A model generated the notes under the pieces. It worked only from the letters and a program-made list of their open reading frames with translations. It was not told the origin of the DNA and did not search any database. The position numbers and the translations under genes are program-made. From the NCBI RefSeq assembly GCF_902459645.1, contig NZ_CABPSK010000003.1:248001-312000 (forward strand): a stretch of 64,000 bases of DNA, given 5' to 3'. Source of the DNA: Pandoraea pneumonica (GTDB taxonomy: Bacteria; Pseudomonadota; Gammaproteobacteria; Burkholderiales; Burkholderiaceae). Of this stretch, positions 9,709 through 18,580 are shown piece by piece (positions within the stretch are counted from its first letter, which is position 1; every line of letters starts with the position of its first letter).

Positions 9709-12571
9709 CTCGCCTCGTCTCCTGTACTGACAGTTCACGCTGGCTCAGCAAGCGTTGAACGCGTGCGTCGGCGCGCATCCCTTCGGGCAACGTCTCCTGC
9801 GCGAGCGCCTCGCACTGCGTGGTGCCCGTCACGTGGACCACGTCCTCGCGCCGCGTCACGTCAATCGCGCAGCGAAGCGGTTGCCCTCGACTCAGCAAAT
9901 AGAGTGAACTGAGCTGACGCGGTGACTCGATCATGAACACCCCCTGATCGTCGAGCGGCTGTGCCGGCACGCTGAGTACCTGCGCGTGATCGAGCGACAA
10001 GCCATCGGGGCCCAACGCGCGCCCCACATACGTGTAACTGCGTCCAGCAGAAACCTCATGTGTCACGACGCGTCCCGGCGTCAGAAAATAGTCGCGGCGC
10101 GACGCCCCGCGCACCAGGCTTACCGTGTGGTCGTGCACGCCGGACGTTGCCTCCGAGACCTCGCCAGACTGCAACCGGTAGCCACTGACCGGCACGATCG
10201 CTGCGCCGCCGAAGTCCACCGTCACCGGCCGCCCGCCGACGTCGAGTCTGGCCGCCGCGCCCTGTGTCCGATCGTCTTCATCGGCAACGACAATGGCCAC
10301 CGCAGCCGGTGCTTCGCCTGCGAGAAATGCCGGGCCAAGCAGCACCCGGTCACGCGTGACGGCTAGCGACGAGGCGTATCCGCCCGTGAACGACACCCTG
10401 TCGCCCCCGACGATGCCAGCACGGCGGGCGCTGCCCGAGAGCATCGCGTTGGCGTCGCCATAGCGGCCATCGACGGCACCCCGCACCGTCGCCGACACAT
10501 CGCCGCGCACCTCGCCGGAGACGCCGACAGCAAGCTCCCGGCGCGACGTGTCGTCCCATGTCCAGGCATGCGAAGCCTGATACCCCGTCTGCGCGCCGCT
10601 GCGACGCTCGCCTTCCCCGCTACGCAGTTCCACACCCGCGCTACTGAAGGTTGCCGCTCCCTGCGTGGGAGGCTTCGGACGATGCGCCGTCAACGTCAGA
10701 CTCACGAACGCACCGGTATCGCGACTCGCGGCCCCCGATCCCATCGCGCCACCGCCCCCCGCTGTGGCGCGGCGCTGATACACGCCGACACGCGACGCCA
10801 CCGACAATCGGCGCCAACGGAAGGACCGACTAAGCGTCGCCTGTAGCGTGCGCGAAACCCGGTCGCTGTGGCGGCTGTTGGGAACATCAGCGCCGCCAAG
10901 GGGCCGGGACGCATCGAATACGTCGGCTGCCGAGGGCGAACGTCCCTGTGTCTTGTTGTAGCCGTAGCCCGCACTCGCCTGCCATGGTCCCAACGGCACC
11001 GAGAGCGCAGCGTTGAGCGAGTCGTAACACCCAAAATTGAGTGCCGACTGCCCGAACGCCGCTGTGTTGCGCGTACATGACGCGTCTCGCATCTGATAGC
11101 GATACAGGCTCAAACCGACGCCGTTGGCGAGCGCGACGGATTGCGTGTTGCCGTACGCGCCACCGGTGCCGACAAGCCCACTACCGGCAAGCGTCAGCGT
11201 GCCGAATGAGAACACGTGACGCCAACTCAGTTGGGTCTCGTTGTACAGCGCCGACGGCACCCAGCCGACGCCGCTCGTGAGTAGCACGCCGCCGCCGACC
11301 GGTGTGCGCGCCCCGGCTTGCGCGATGAAACCGCGCGCGTCGCGTTGCCCATAGCGCTCGTCAGCCGCACGTCCGGCTTGTCCAAACCATTGAAACCGCT
11401 GATCGAACGCACCGCCGCCAACTTTGGTGAAGGGCTCCGAAGTCGTGCGCACCAGCGTATCGGCTTCGACAATGCGCAGCGAGACGAGATAGGTGCCTTC
11501 GGGAAAGTAACGTGTATCGATGGTCTGCACGCCAGCGGGCAAATAGGCGCTGCCGAGCAACTCGTTGCCACGATAGGCATCGACACGCGCGTCGCGTGTG
11601 AGCAGTACGGTCAGCGGCGAACCTTGCGCTGCACGGTGCTCGTTCACGTACGCCTGCGACGTGCCCACGCGAACGCCATCGAACCGATGCACCGGCAGCA
11701 ATGAAAAACCGAAGCTGCCCCCGCGCGTGCTGGACAGATCGCGTTGATCCATTCGCCCGAACTGGGTGTAGTGTGTGGCGCCCAAGTCGTGACGATAGTA
11801 GAGGCTGTTCAGCGACGCGTGCAAACGGTCTGCACCGCCATCGCTTTGGCCGTGTTGGCCATGCTGCCCCGTGTGCACAAGCGACCAGTCGAAGCCCGCG
11901 AAGCTCCGCGATGTGATGCCGAGTGCGCCGTTGCCAAGCAGCGTGAGATTACGTTGCGTACTGGACCCAGCAACGTTGAGCACTTGCGAGTGAATCAGCG
12001 CGCGCTCGCTGCCCGCGGGGTTCGCGTAATACGGCTCGTCGGTCGTATCCGGCACCGGCAGCCAAGCCTTCGCAAGAAACAGATCGAGTGCGCCGCGCTG
12101 CTCATCGAAGATGACGTCGGCGGTCTCGGTGTCCAGATATCCGCAATCGATGTCGCACACCAAGTGGCCGTTTCGGGCCATGGGCATGGCGAGGGCAGCC
12201 AGCCTGCTGGCAGCGACGTGCGACGCGTCGGATGCGTTGGCGTCGTCACTCGCCGCCGCTGGCAAACCGATGGCCGCAGCCACCGCTTCCGGCGTTTCCA
12301 ATCGCACGGTGTCCGGGCGGACGAACACGGGAAATATGCCCAGCGTCTTGCCCAGCATGCGAATTTCAATTTGCTCGACTTGGCCGTGCACGATGTCTTC
12401 GAACCCCGGTGGCACCCGTGCCGCGTTCACGGTCGACGCCGCCGCGTTGGCACCGAGTGCCACAGCAAAGCAGACGAATGACGTGTACAGCAGACATCGC
12501 ATGGCGGATGAGTCGAAGGCCGGACCAGCGCGACGCGTCAGCCGATGGCATGCGCGCTGGCCTTCCGACAT
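9683..12571 (-). CDS. CfaC/CblC-type outer membrane fimbrial usher
   Basis: A 962-residue usher of the alternate (CS1/CFA-I) chaperone-usher pathway. It should form the outer-membrane pore that secretes and orders pilin subunits. An N-terminal domain (FEDIVHGQVEQIEIRMLGKTLGIFPVFV) precedes a long beta-barrel region, and a C-terminal domain ends near QPLDDQGVFMIESPR. The signal peptide probably starts at an internal Met (MRCLLYTSFVCFAVALGANA, ATG 12502), so the first 23 residues of the listed frame may not be translated. No ribosome site decides between the starts. The pilin gene ends 12 bases upstream and the adhesin overlaps downstream. Confidence 0.88.
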   Translation of the reverse strand: MSEGQRACHRLTRRAGPAFDSSAMRCLLYTSFVCFAVALGANAAASTVNAARVPPGFEDIVHGQVEQIEIRMLGKTLGIFPVFVRPDTVRLETPEAVAAAIGLPAAASDDANASDASHVAASRLAALAMPMARNGHLVCDIDCGYLDTETADVIFDEQRGALDLFLAKAWLPVPDTTDEPYYANPAGSERALIHSQVLNVAGSSTQRNLTLLGNGALGITSRSFAGFDWSLVHTGQHGQHGQSDGGADRLHASLNSLYYRHDLGATHYTQFGRMDQRDLSSTRGGSFGFSLLPVHRFDGVRVGTSQAYVNEHRAAQGSPLTVLLTRDARVDAYRGNELLGSAYLPAGVQTIDTRYFPEGTYLVSLRIVEADTLVRTTSEPFTKVGGGAFDQRFQWFGQAGRAADERYGQRDARGFIAQAGARTPVGGGVLLTSGVGWVPSALYNETQLSWRHVFSFGTLTLAGSGLVGTGGAYGNTQSVALANGVGLSLYRYQMRDASCTRNTAAFGQSALNFGCYDSLNAALSVPLGPWQASAGYGYNKTQGRSPSAADVFDASRPLGGADVPNSRHSDRVSRTLQATLSRSFRWRRLSVASRVGVYQRRATAGGGGAMGSGAASRDTGAFVSLTLTAHRPKPPTQGAATFSSAGVELRSGEGERRSGAQTGYQASHAWTWDDTSRRELAVGVSGEVRGDVSATVRGAVDGRYGDANAMLSGSARRAGIVGGDRVSFTGGYASSLAVTRDRVLLGPAFLAGEAPAAVAIVVADEDDRTQGAAARLDVGGRPVTVDFGGAAIVPVSGYRLQSGEVSEATSGVHDHTVSLVRGASRRDYFLTPGRVVTHEVSAGRSYTYVGRALGPDGLSLDHAQVLSVPAQPLDDQGVFMIESPRQLSSLYLLSRGQPLRCAIDVTRREDVVHVTGTTQCEALAQETLPEGMRADARVQRLLSQRELSVQETRRDVADAVTR

Positions 12572-12583
12572 GGCGGTGAGTGA

Positions 12584-13093
12584 TTAGCCCGCCGCAGCCG
12601 CGACGAGCAGCACTTCGAGGCGGCCGGTGTAGTTGCCCGCGGCCGGGGTGTTAGTGCCTGCTAGCCCACCCGTGATCGCCAGCGGCAACGTCACAGACTC
12701 ACCCGTGCTCGCCCCCTGCCAGAGCGTTGCCGCGGTAAAGCTGGTATTGGCCGTCGTAATCGGGCGTCCGCCGAGTTGGACCGTGAGCGGGATCGGCGCC
12801 GCCGCGTTGTTGGTGGTGTGCAGCAACTGCGCGGCGCTGCCCAATCGCACGTCGACATTTTGCGAGTCGTCGTTCGTGTGAAGACGCGTTTGCACGACGG
12901 GCGCCGACACCTGCCGCGTTGCCGCGTTGTAGGTCATCACCAAGCTTTGCGGCATAGGGGTGCCATTCGCCTGCAATACCGACAGCGTCGGGTCGATGCT
13001 CGCTGTCAGGTCGATGACGACTTCTGCGGCGCTGACCGAGATCATCGGGAGCGTCATGGCCAGTGCAACGCCCAGGTGCTTGATTCGCTTCAT
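12584..13093 (-). CDS. CS1/CFA-I-type major pilin
   Basis: A 169-residue alpha-fimbrial major subunit. The Sec signal (MKRIKHLGVALAMTLPMISVSA) is followed by the family's mature N-terminus: EVVIDLTASIDPTLSVLQANG aligns in pattern with CfaB/CblA (VTASVDPxIDLLQADG). The TRLHTNDDSQNVDVRL segment and a C-terminal AAGNYTGRLEVLL complete the match. The N-terminal strand acts as donor strand for the neighbouring subunit. AAGGAAA lies at good spacing before the ATG. A hairpin with a T-run precedes the gene, which may separate its expression from the chaperone. Confidence 0.93.
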   Translation of the reverse strand: MKRIKHLGVALAMTLPMISVSAAEVVIDLTASIDPTLSVLQANGTPMPQSLVMTYNAATRQVSAPVVQTRLHTNDDSQNVDVRLGSAAQLLHTTNNAAAPIPLTVQLGGRPITTANTSFTAATLWQGASTGESVTLPLAITGGLAGTNTPAAGNYTGRLEVLLVAAAAG

Positions 13094-13131
13094 GGATAGC
13101 TTTCCTTGGTAAGTGAGGTAAGGGAGGGGGG

Positions 13132-13155
13132 AAAAAGGCCGGTCATGCCACCGGC
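13132..13155 (-). terminator. Possible attenuator between chaperone and pilin genes
   Basis: On the minus strand GCCGGT-GGCATG-ACCGGC is followed by CTTTTT. The stem is only six pairs, so termination would be partial at best. It sits in the 96-base gap between the chaperone stop and the pilin start. Confidence 0.45.
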
Positions 13156-13189
13156 ACGGGAAGGCCAGGGCGCGTTGCCCAGCCAGGGG

Positions 13190-13924
13190 CTACGGCAAGA
13201 CGCTCAGATCGGCAAACCGATCCTCCCGCTCACTGTCGACCCGATACTGGATGCGCGTTGCGTGGGCGCGCATCGGTTCAGGAATGGCGAGGCGCAAACC
13301 GGGATAGACGCTTTGCCCGACGGCTTGCCATTGGCACGCATCGTTCGATATGCCCGCGCATTGCCCCATGGCGAGCACATGCGCACGAACGTTGCCGATG
13401 TTCAGTACGCCCGCGTTGTCGCTGGTGCGTGCCAGCGCAACCACGGCGCGCGAGGGCTGAACGCGCACGAGCGCGCCCCAAACGAAGCTGACCTGCACGT
13501 CGGTGGCGATGTTGTCCTGCGCATCGGCAGGTGGCGCGTCTTCGATGGCCCCGACGGGGCGAATGTAGACGCGGTAGACGGTTTCCTTCTCCGGGCGGCC
13601 GAGGGCCACGACGCGCACCTGTCGCGTTGCGCCGCCAGAGAGGACGAATTTACCGGGGGAGGCGACGAGACCGCCGTCGAGCGCGCTGACTGGCGTCTCG
13701 TGCTCGGCGGGCGTCGCAGGGTCGATGACTTTCCGAACGGTGACTTCGACGTATTGCGTACTCGGCGACTGCGATGTCACGCGAATAATGCTGACGGGCT
13801 GCCCCGTGCCCGCGATCACGCTGGCAATCGGCGACACCGTCACATTGGCCCATGCGGGCACGTGCGGCCACATCGCGCCGAAGGCGACGAGCGTCGCCAT
13901 GACACGACGGTTTCGAATCGACAT
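13190..13924 (-). CDS. CfaA/CblB-type periplasmic fimbrial chaperone
   Basis: A 244-residue protein with a short signal (to PAWANVTVSP) and two immunoglobulin-like domains. Features of alternate-pathway chaperones are visible: the N-terminal strand SPIASVIAGTGQPVSIIRVTSQS, the PGKFVLSGGATRQVRVVAL core and VYRVYIRPVG. It should bind pilin subunits in the periplasm before hand-off to the usher. It is the promoter-proximal gene of the four-gene fimbrial operon. A GGGAGA element precedes the ATG, and the shared palindrome lies about 105 bases upstream. Confidence 0.85.
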   Translation of the reverse strand: MSIRNRRVMATLVAFGAMWPHVPAWANVTVSPIASVIAGTGQPVSIIRVTSQSPSTQYVEVTVRKVIDPATPAEHETPVSALDGGLVASPGKFVLSGGATRQVRVVALGRPEKETVYRVYIRPVGAIEDAPPADAQDNIATDVQVSFVWGALVRVQPSRAVVALARTSDNAGVLNIGNVRAHVLAMGQCAGISNDACQWQAVGQSVYPGLRLAIPEPMRAHATRIQYRVDSEREDRFADLSVLP

Positions 13925-14021
13925 CCCCTGTCTCCCTGCGAATGGCTAGGCCGTGCGCGACGCGTGAACGGCTTTCGTTCAGGCATCTCGTGGCATGACC
14001 ATCGTAGAGAGACGTTGCCCG

Positions 14022-14051
14022 CGTGAACATCTGACGAGTCAGAATTTCACG
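14022..14051. promoter_or_regulatory. Nested palindrome upstream of the fimbrial operon
   Basis: The inner TCTGAC-GA-GTCAGA (14030-14043) is nested in an outer CGTGAA...TTCACG pair with the same centre. The inner element matches the palindrome at 7747-7764 between the kinase and regulator genes; on the minus strand both contain TTCTGAC-TN-GTCAGA. It lies in the 150-base region between the chaperone gene and the deacylase stop codon, so it probably serves the fimbrial operon. Confidence 0.6.
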
Positions 14052-14074
14052 CGGCGTGTGACAGCGTGGGGAGA

Positions 14075-14563
14075 TTAGTCGGCCAGCGCAGCGTTCACGA
14101 GCGTTGGTGAGAGCAAGCGCACAATTTCTGACGGGGCGATCGACACCAGATACCCTCGGCGGCCGCCGTTGATGTAGATCTCCGGCAGATCGAGAATCGT
14201 GGCTTCCATGAACACCGGCATGCGCTTGCGGGTGCCGAAGGGGCTCGTGCCGCCGACGAGATAACCCGAATGCCGCTGCGCCACTTCGGGTTTGCACGTT
14301 TCGATGCGCTTGCGTGCGCTCTGACGCGCCAATGCCTTGGTCGAGACCTGACAGTCGCCATGCATGAGCACGATCAGCGGATTGGCATTCTCGTCTTCCA
14401 TCACCAATGTCTTGATGACGCTGTGCTCGGGCACCCCGAGCGCTTCCGAGGAGACACGCGTGCCGCCGTGCTCTTGATACTCGTAGAAGTGACTGCCGAA
14501 CGTCACGCCAGCACTGGCAAGGGCCTTGGTGGCAGGCGTTTCTGCGGTTGCCTTGGATTTCAT
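14075..14563 (-). CDS. ybaK: YbaK/EbsC-type aminoacyl-tRNA deacylase
   Basis: A 162-residue single-domain protein of the YbaK family. Members hydrolyse mischarged Cys-tRNA(Pro) or related mis-acylated tRNAs. Seen here are HSVIKTLVMED, an active-site region around GDCQVSTKALARQSARKRIE, and the GYLVGGTSPFGTRKRMPVFME stretch that is diagnostic of YbaK. I use the ATG at 14563 (MKSKATAETPATKAL); upstream frame extension is not family-like. It diverges from an acyl-CoA synthetase gene with under 100 bases between starts. Confidence 0.9.
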   Translation of the reverse strand: MKSKATAETPATKALASAGVTFGSHFYEYQEHGGTRVSSEALGVPEHSVIKTLVMEDENANPLIVLMHGDCQVSTKALARQSARKRIETCKPEVAQRHSGYLVGGTSPFGTRKRMPVFMEATILDLPEIYINGGRRGYLVSIAPSEIVRLLSPTLVNAALAD

Positions 14564-14661
14564 ATTGTAAAAATGACAAGCAAGTGAACGCGTCGATTGT
14601 AATGAATCCCTGAGCGCCTGCCTGCATGACGATGCCGCTGGCGACGCATTACAATGCCGCC

Positions 14662-16227
14662 ATGGCCGCCCCCTACGACACCTCGCATCAGGACGCGCTT
14701 GCCGCACAATGGCTGGCGAACCTGCCGCCGCGCATCGACACCCTGCCCGCTCGCATCGCGGCGCAGACCCCCACTCGCATCGCACTGATCGACGATTTCC
14801 GCCGCCTGACCTATGGCGAGCTGGCGCATGCCGTCACTGCTTGCGCGGCGCATTTGCGCGCGCATGGCGTGCGCGGCGGCGATCGCGTGATGATCGTGGG
14901 CGAGAACGGAATCGCTTACGTGGTGCTGCTGCTGGCCGTGGCCTCGCTCGATGCGTGGCCGCTGCTGTGCAATGCGCGGCTATCGGCTACGGAACTCGGC
15001 GTGATTCGCGATCATGCCCGCCCACGCTGTGCGATTTTCACCGTCGATGCTTCGCCTGATGCCGCCGCGCACGCGCGCAGCCAAGGGGCCGCTATCGTCT
15101 GGACGGAATTGGCGCTCGGCGCGCTCGCGGCGACCGACGCCGATCCCGAGAGCGAAGCTGAGCCCGTGCAAGCCGACGCCGCCACGCAGTGCGCCGCGCT
15201 CATCTACACCACAGGCACGACCGGCACGCCCAAAGGGGTGCGTCTCTCGCATCGCAATCTACTGTTTATCGCGGCCATATCGAGCACGCTGCGTCGCGTC
15301 GGTGCCGACGATGTCGCCTATGCCGTGCTGCCGATCTCGCATGTGTATGGACTGACATCGGTGTGTCTGGGCACGTTGTATGCCGGTGGCACGCTGCGTT
15401 TGGCGGCGCGCTTCACGCCCGAAGCCGTGCTCGATTCGCTCGCTCACGATGGACTGACCATCTTGCAGGGCGTGCCCGCGATGCACGCGCGCTTGATGGC
15501 CTATGTCGCGAGCGAGGGCACGCCGCTCGTGGCACCGCGTCTGCGCTTCGTGTATTCGGGGGGCTCGCCACTCGATGCCGCGCTCAAAGCCCGCGTGCAA
15601 GCGTTCTATGGCCTGCCGATTCATAACGGTTATGGGCTAACTGAGAGCAGCCCGACCGTGTCGCAAACGCTGCTCGATGCCCCGCGCGACGACTGCGCCG
15701 TGGGGCCCGCCATTCCCGGCGTCGCCGTGCGCATCGTCGATACACAGGGACGCGACCTGCCCGATAGCGACGTGGGCGAACTCTGGGTGCGAGGGCCGAA
15801 CGTGATGCTCGGCTACTACCGCGCACCGGAACTCACGGCCGCCGCGATCACTCCCGATGGCTGGCTGCGCACAGGCGATCTCGCCCGCCGCGAAGCCGAC
15901 GGCGCGCTCTTTCTCGCGGGACGTGCGAAGGAGTTGATCATCCACTCCGGGTTTAACGTCTATCCGATCGAAGTGGAGCAAGCGCTCGCGAGTCATCCCG
16001 ACGTGCTGCAAGCGGCCGTACTGGGCCGCGAAGCCGACGGCAACGAGGAAGTGATTGCGTTCGTGGAAGCCCGCCCCGGGCACATCGTGGATGTGACGGC
16101 GTTAGCGGCATGGGCGGCGGGCCGATTGGCGCCCTACAAGCGCCCCGCGCAGATTCGCGTGCTCGACGCCTTGCCTGCGGCGTCCACCGGCAAGGTGCTC
16201 AAGCACAAGCTCAAAGCGCTGCTGTAA
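14662..16227 (+). CDS. AMP-forming fatty acyl-CoA synthetase/ligase family protein
   Basis: A 521-residue ANL-superfamily ligase. Motifs in order are the phosphate loop YTTGTTGTPKGV, the adenine-binding GYGLTESSP, the hinge DGWLRTGDL and the catalytic C-terminal lysine in PAASTGKVLKHKL. Such enzymes activate a carboxylate to an acyl-adenylate and then to a CoA thioester. The substrate is not evident; length and motifs fit medium/long-chain or aromatic acyl-CoA ligases. The ATG at 14662 (MAAPYDTSHQ) is chosen; an ATG at 14626 would add 12 residues. It stands alone between the deacylase and xerD. Confidence 0.85.
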   Translation: MAAPYDTSHQDALAAQWLANLPPRIDTLPARIAAQTPTRIALIDDFRRLTYGELAHAVTACAAHLRAHGVRGGDRVMIVGENGIAYVVLLLAVASLDAWPLLCNARLSATELGVIRDHARPRCAIFTVDASPDAAAHARSQGAAIVWTELALGALAATDADPESEAEPVQADAATQCAALIYTTGTTGTPKGVRLSHRNLLFIAAISSTLRRVGADDVAYAVLPISHVYGLTSVCLGTLYAGGTLRLAARFTPEAVLDSLAHDGLTILQGVPAMHARLMAYVASEGTPLVAPRLRFVYSGGSPLDAALKARVQAFYGLPIHNGYGLTESSPTVSQTLLDAPRDDCAVGPAIPGVAVRIVDTQGRDLPDSDVGELWVRGPNVMLGYYRAPELTAAAITPDGWLRTGDLARREADGALFLAGRAKELIIHSGFNVYPIEVEQALASHPDVLQAAVLGREADGNEEVIAFVEARPGHIVDVTALAAWAAGRLAPYKRPAQIRVLDALPAASTGKVLKHKLKALL

Positions 16228-16272
16228 GCGCGGCAGTCTCGCCCACCCGGGCCTATCCGCCCCCACGCGCAC

Positions 16273-17352
16273 CTATCCGCGTGGATGGTGTTGTGCGTGC
16301 AGCGACTTCAAGCGCTCGCGCGCGACGTGCGTGTATATCTGCGTGGTGGAGATATCGGCATGACCGAGCAGCAATTGCACCACGCGCAGGTCGGCCCCGT
16401 GATTGATTAGGTGCGTGGCGAACGCATGCCGCAGCGTGTGCGGCGAGAGCGGTGCGTGAATATCGGCGAGTTGCGCGTAGCGCTTGATCAGATACCAGAA
16501 CGCTTGCCGCGTCATGCCGTCGCCGCGTTGCGTGACGAACAAGACATCGCACGCGCGCCCTGCCAGCAACACGCCGCGACTCTCTGCCAGATAGCGTGTG
16601 AGCCAACCGCTAGCCTCATCGCCGAACGGCACCAGACGCTCTTTCGCGCCCTTGCCGAAGATGCGCAGCACCCCTTCGTTGAGCCCCACTTCGATGGTCT
16701 TGAGCGCGACCAGCTCAGACACACGCAAACCGCTCGCGTACATCAACTCCAGCATGGCGCGATCGCGCAGCCCAAGCGGCTGCGTGAGATCAGGTGCCGC
16801 GAGCAACGCCTCGACCTGCGCTTCGGATAGGGTCGAGGGCAGCCGTTGCGCGCGTTTGGCCGACGCGATGCGCAGGCAAGGATCGAGATGCACGATGTGT
16901 TCGCGCAGTGCCCAGTGATAGAAACGTTTGAATACCGACAGGCGGCGATTCACGCTGCTGGCCAAACTCTCGCGACGCCATGCCAGATAAGCCGAGAGCG
17001 CCGCCTCGTCGACACCGTCGAGCGCCATGTCGTGTTTGGCGGCCAGCCATTCGGCGAACAGTCGCATATCGCGCCGGTAAGCGTCGAGCGTATTGCGAGA
17101 GAGACCGTCTTCGAGCCAGATCGTGTCGCAGAACTGGTCGATGAGCGTGGCACTGCGCACGTAGGCCGCGCCTTGCGCATCGAATTCCAGCGGCGTGTCG
17201 CCGGAGACTTCCCGCGCTGCGCCAGCGTCCGAGTTGTCGTCACTGCCGCTGTCGCTGATATCGTCGATGGCGGCTTGCTCGAACGGCTCGTCGTCGTCAT
17301 CGAAATCGACGGTGCGGTCGACCGCGCCCTTCGTTGTCTTGCGCGCGCTCAA
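16273..17352 (-). CDS. xerD: Tyrosine site-specific recombinase XerD
   Basis: XerD acts with XerC at dif to resolve chromosome dimers. The C-terminal catalytic domain shows the Arg in ASGLRVSEL, the HTLRHAFATH box, the GHADISTTQIYTH box with nucleophile Tyr, and the C-terminal tail LKSLHAQHHPRG. The SAM-like N-terminal core-binding domain precedes it. The best start is a TTG at 17352: GGAAGGAG lies seven bases before it and TTGA couples it to the queG stop. An upstream in-frame ATG at 17382 lacks such a site. The roughly 75-residue acidic N-terminal extension is absent from E. coli XerD. Confidence 0.9.
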   Translation of the reverse strand: MSARKTTKGAVDRTVDFDDDDEPFEQAAIDDISDSGSDDNSDAGAAREVSGDTPLEFDAQGAAYVRSATLIDQFCDTIWLEDGLSRNTLDAYRRDMRLFAEWLAAKHDMALDGVDEAALSAYLAWRRESLASSVNRRLSVFKRFYHWALREHIVHLDPCLRIASAKRAQRLPSTLSEAQVEALLAAPDLTQPLGLRDRAMLELMYASGLRVSELVALKTIEVGLNEGVLRIFGKGAKERLVPFGDEASGWLTRYLAESRGVLLAGRACDVLFVTQRGDGMTRQAFWYLIKRYAQLADIHAPLSPHTLRHAFATHLINHGADLRVVQLLLGHADISTTQIYTHVARERLKSLHAQHHPRG

Positions 17353-18572
17353 AGGGTGGCTCCTTCCTGAGCCAGCGCCCATTTCACGTGTTCGCGCACC
17401 AGAGCACTTGGGTGATCGAGGCGTGCGCTCAGCGCGTCGCGCAGCGGCTTGCGCGTCTCGTCATCCGCGGCCTCACGCAGCGCGTTACCCAACCCGACGG
17501 CCAGATTGCGCAGCCAGCGCTCATGACCGATACGGCGAATCGGGCTGCCTTGCAGGCGATCGAGAAAGTCGGCTTCGGTCCATGCGAACAATTCCACCAG
17601 CGACGCGCGGTCTAGACGGTTGCGCGGCGCGAAATCGGTCAACGGCGACGGCTGGGCAAATTTGTTCCACGGGCAGAAGAGCTGGCAGTCGTCGCAGCCA
17701 TAGATGCGATTGCCCATCTTGGCGCGCAATGGCTCGGGAATCGCGCCTTTGTGTTCGATGGTCAGATACGACACGCACAGCCGTGCATCCACACGAAACG
17801 CTTCGGTGATCGCGCCGGTCGGGCAGACATCACGGCATTTCTGGCACTGGCCGCAGTGTTCACCGCGCGAAGCGCCGTCGTCGACCGGCAGCGGCACGTC
17901 GACAAAAATTTCGCCGAGGAAGAACAGCGACCCCGCGTCGCGCGAAAGCAACAGCGTGTGTTTGCCGCGCCAGCCAAGACCGGCTTTCTGCGCGAGTTCG
18001 ACTTCGAGCACCGGGGCCGAGTCGGTAAAGACGCGATATCCGAACGGTCCGATCGCCTGCGCGATCCGGTCGGCGAGTTGCTGCAAGCGGTTGCGCATCA
18101 CCTTGTGATAGTCGCGACCACGGGCATAGAGCGACACCACGGCCTCGCCCGGCTGGTGCAAACGCGCAGCCTCGTGCTGGCGCCAGCCGCTCGGATCGGT
18201 CTCTTGGGGAAGGTAATTCATGCGCGCGCTGATCACGCGTCGCGTGCCGGGTACGAGTTCAGCGGGGCGAGCCCGCTTCATGCCGTGCGCGGCCATGTAG
18301 TCCATATCGCCGTGACAGCCGTCGTCGAGCCATTGCTGCAAGCCGGGTTCGGCGTGCGAAAGATCGATGTCCGTGATGCCGACTTTACCGAAGCCGAGCT
18401 CACTCGCCCACGTGCGAATTTGCCCGGCGAGCGCGGACAGTTGCGCTTCACTGAGCGAAACAATCGCCGTATTGTCGCGCGAGGGCGACACTTCGAGCCC
18501 ATCTGGCGGTGCCGATGGCTCGACTTGTGCGGCGGGAGCGGGGAAAATCACGGAAGCTTTCATTGACTCCAT
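17349..18572 (-). CDS. queG: Epoxyqueuosine reductase
   Basis: QueG reduces epoxyqueuosine to queuosine in tRNA using cobalamin and two 4Fe-4S clusters. Both ferredoxin-like cluster motifs are present: CGQCQKCRDVCP and CDDCQLFCPWN. The N-terminal cobalamin-binding part contains DMDYMAAH and the C-terminus has the HEAT-like HPSALVREHVKWAL. I use the ATG at 18572 (407 residues); an ATG at 18563 is equally possible. The start lies only 8-17 bases from the divergent tsaE start. xerD overlaps its stop. Confidence 0.92.
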   Translation of the reverse strand: MESMKASVIFPAPAAQVEPSAPPDGLEVSPSRDNTAIVSLSEAQLSALAGQIRTWASELGFGKVGITDIDLSHAEPGLQQWLDDGCHGDMDYMAAHGMKRARPAELVPGTRRVISARMNYLPQETDPSGWRQHEAARLHQPGEAVVSLYARGRDYHKVMRNRLQQLADRIAQAIGPFGYRVFTDSAPVLEVELAQKAGLGWRGKHTLLLSRDAGSLFFLGEIFVDVPLPVDDGASRGEHCGQCQKCRDVCPTGAITEAFRVDARLCVSYLTIEHKGAIPEPLRAKMGNRIYGCDDCQLFCPWNKFAQPSPLTDFAPRNRLDRASLVELFAWTEADFLDRLQGSPIRRIGHERWLRNLAVGLGNALREAADDETRKPLRDALSARLDHPSALVREHVKWALAQEGATL

Positions 18573-18580
18573 TTTACGCA

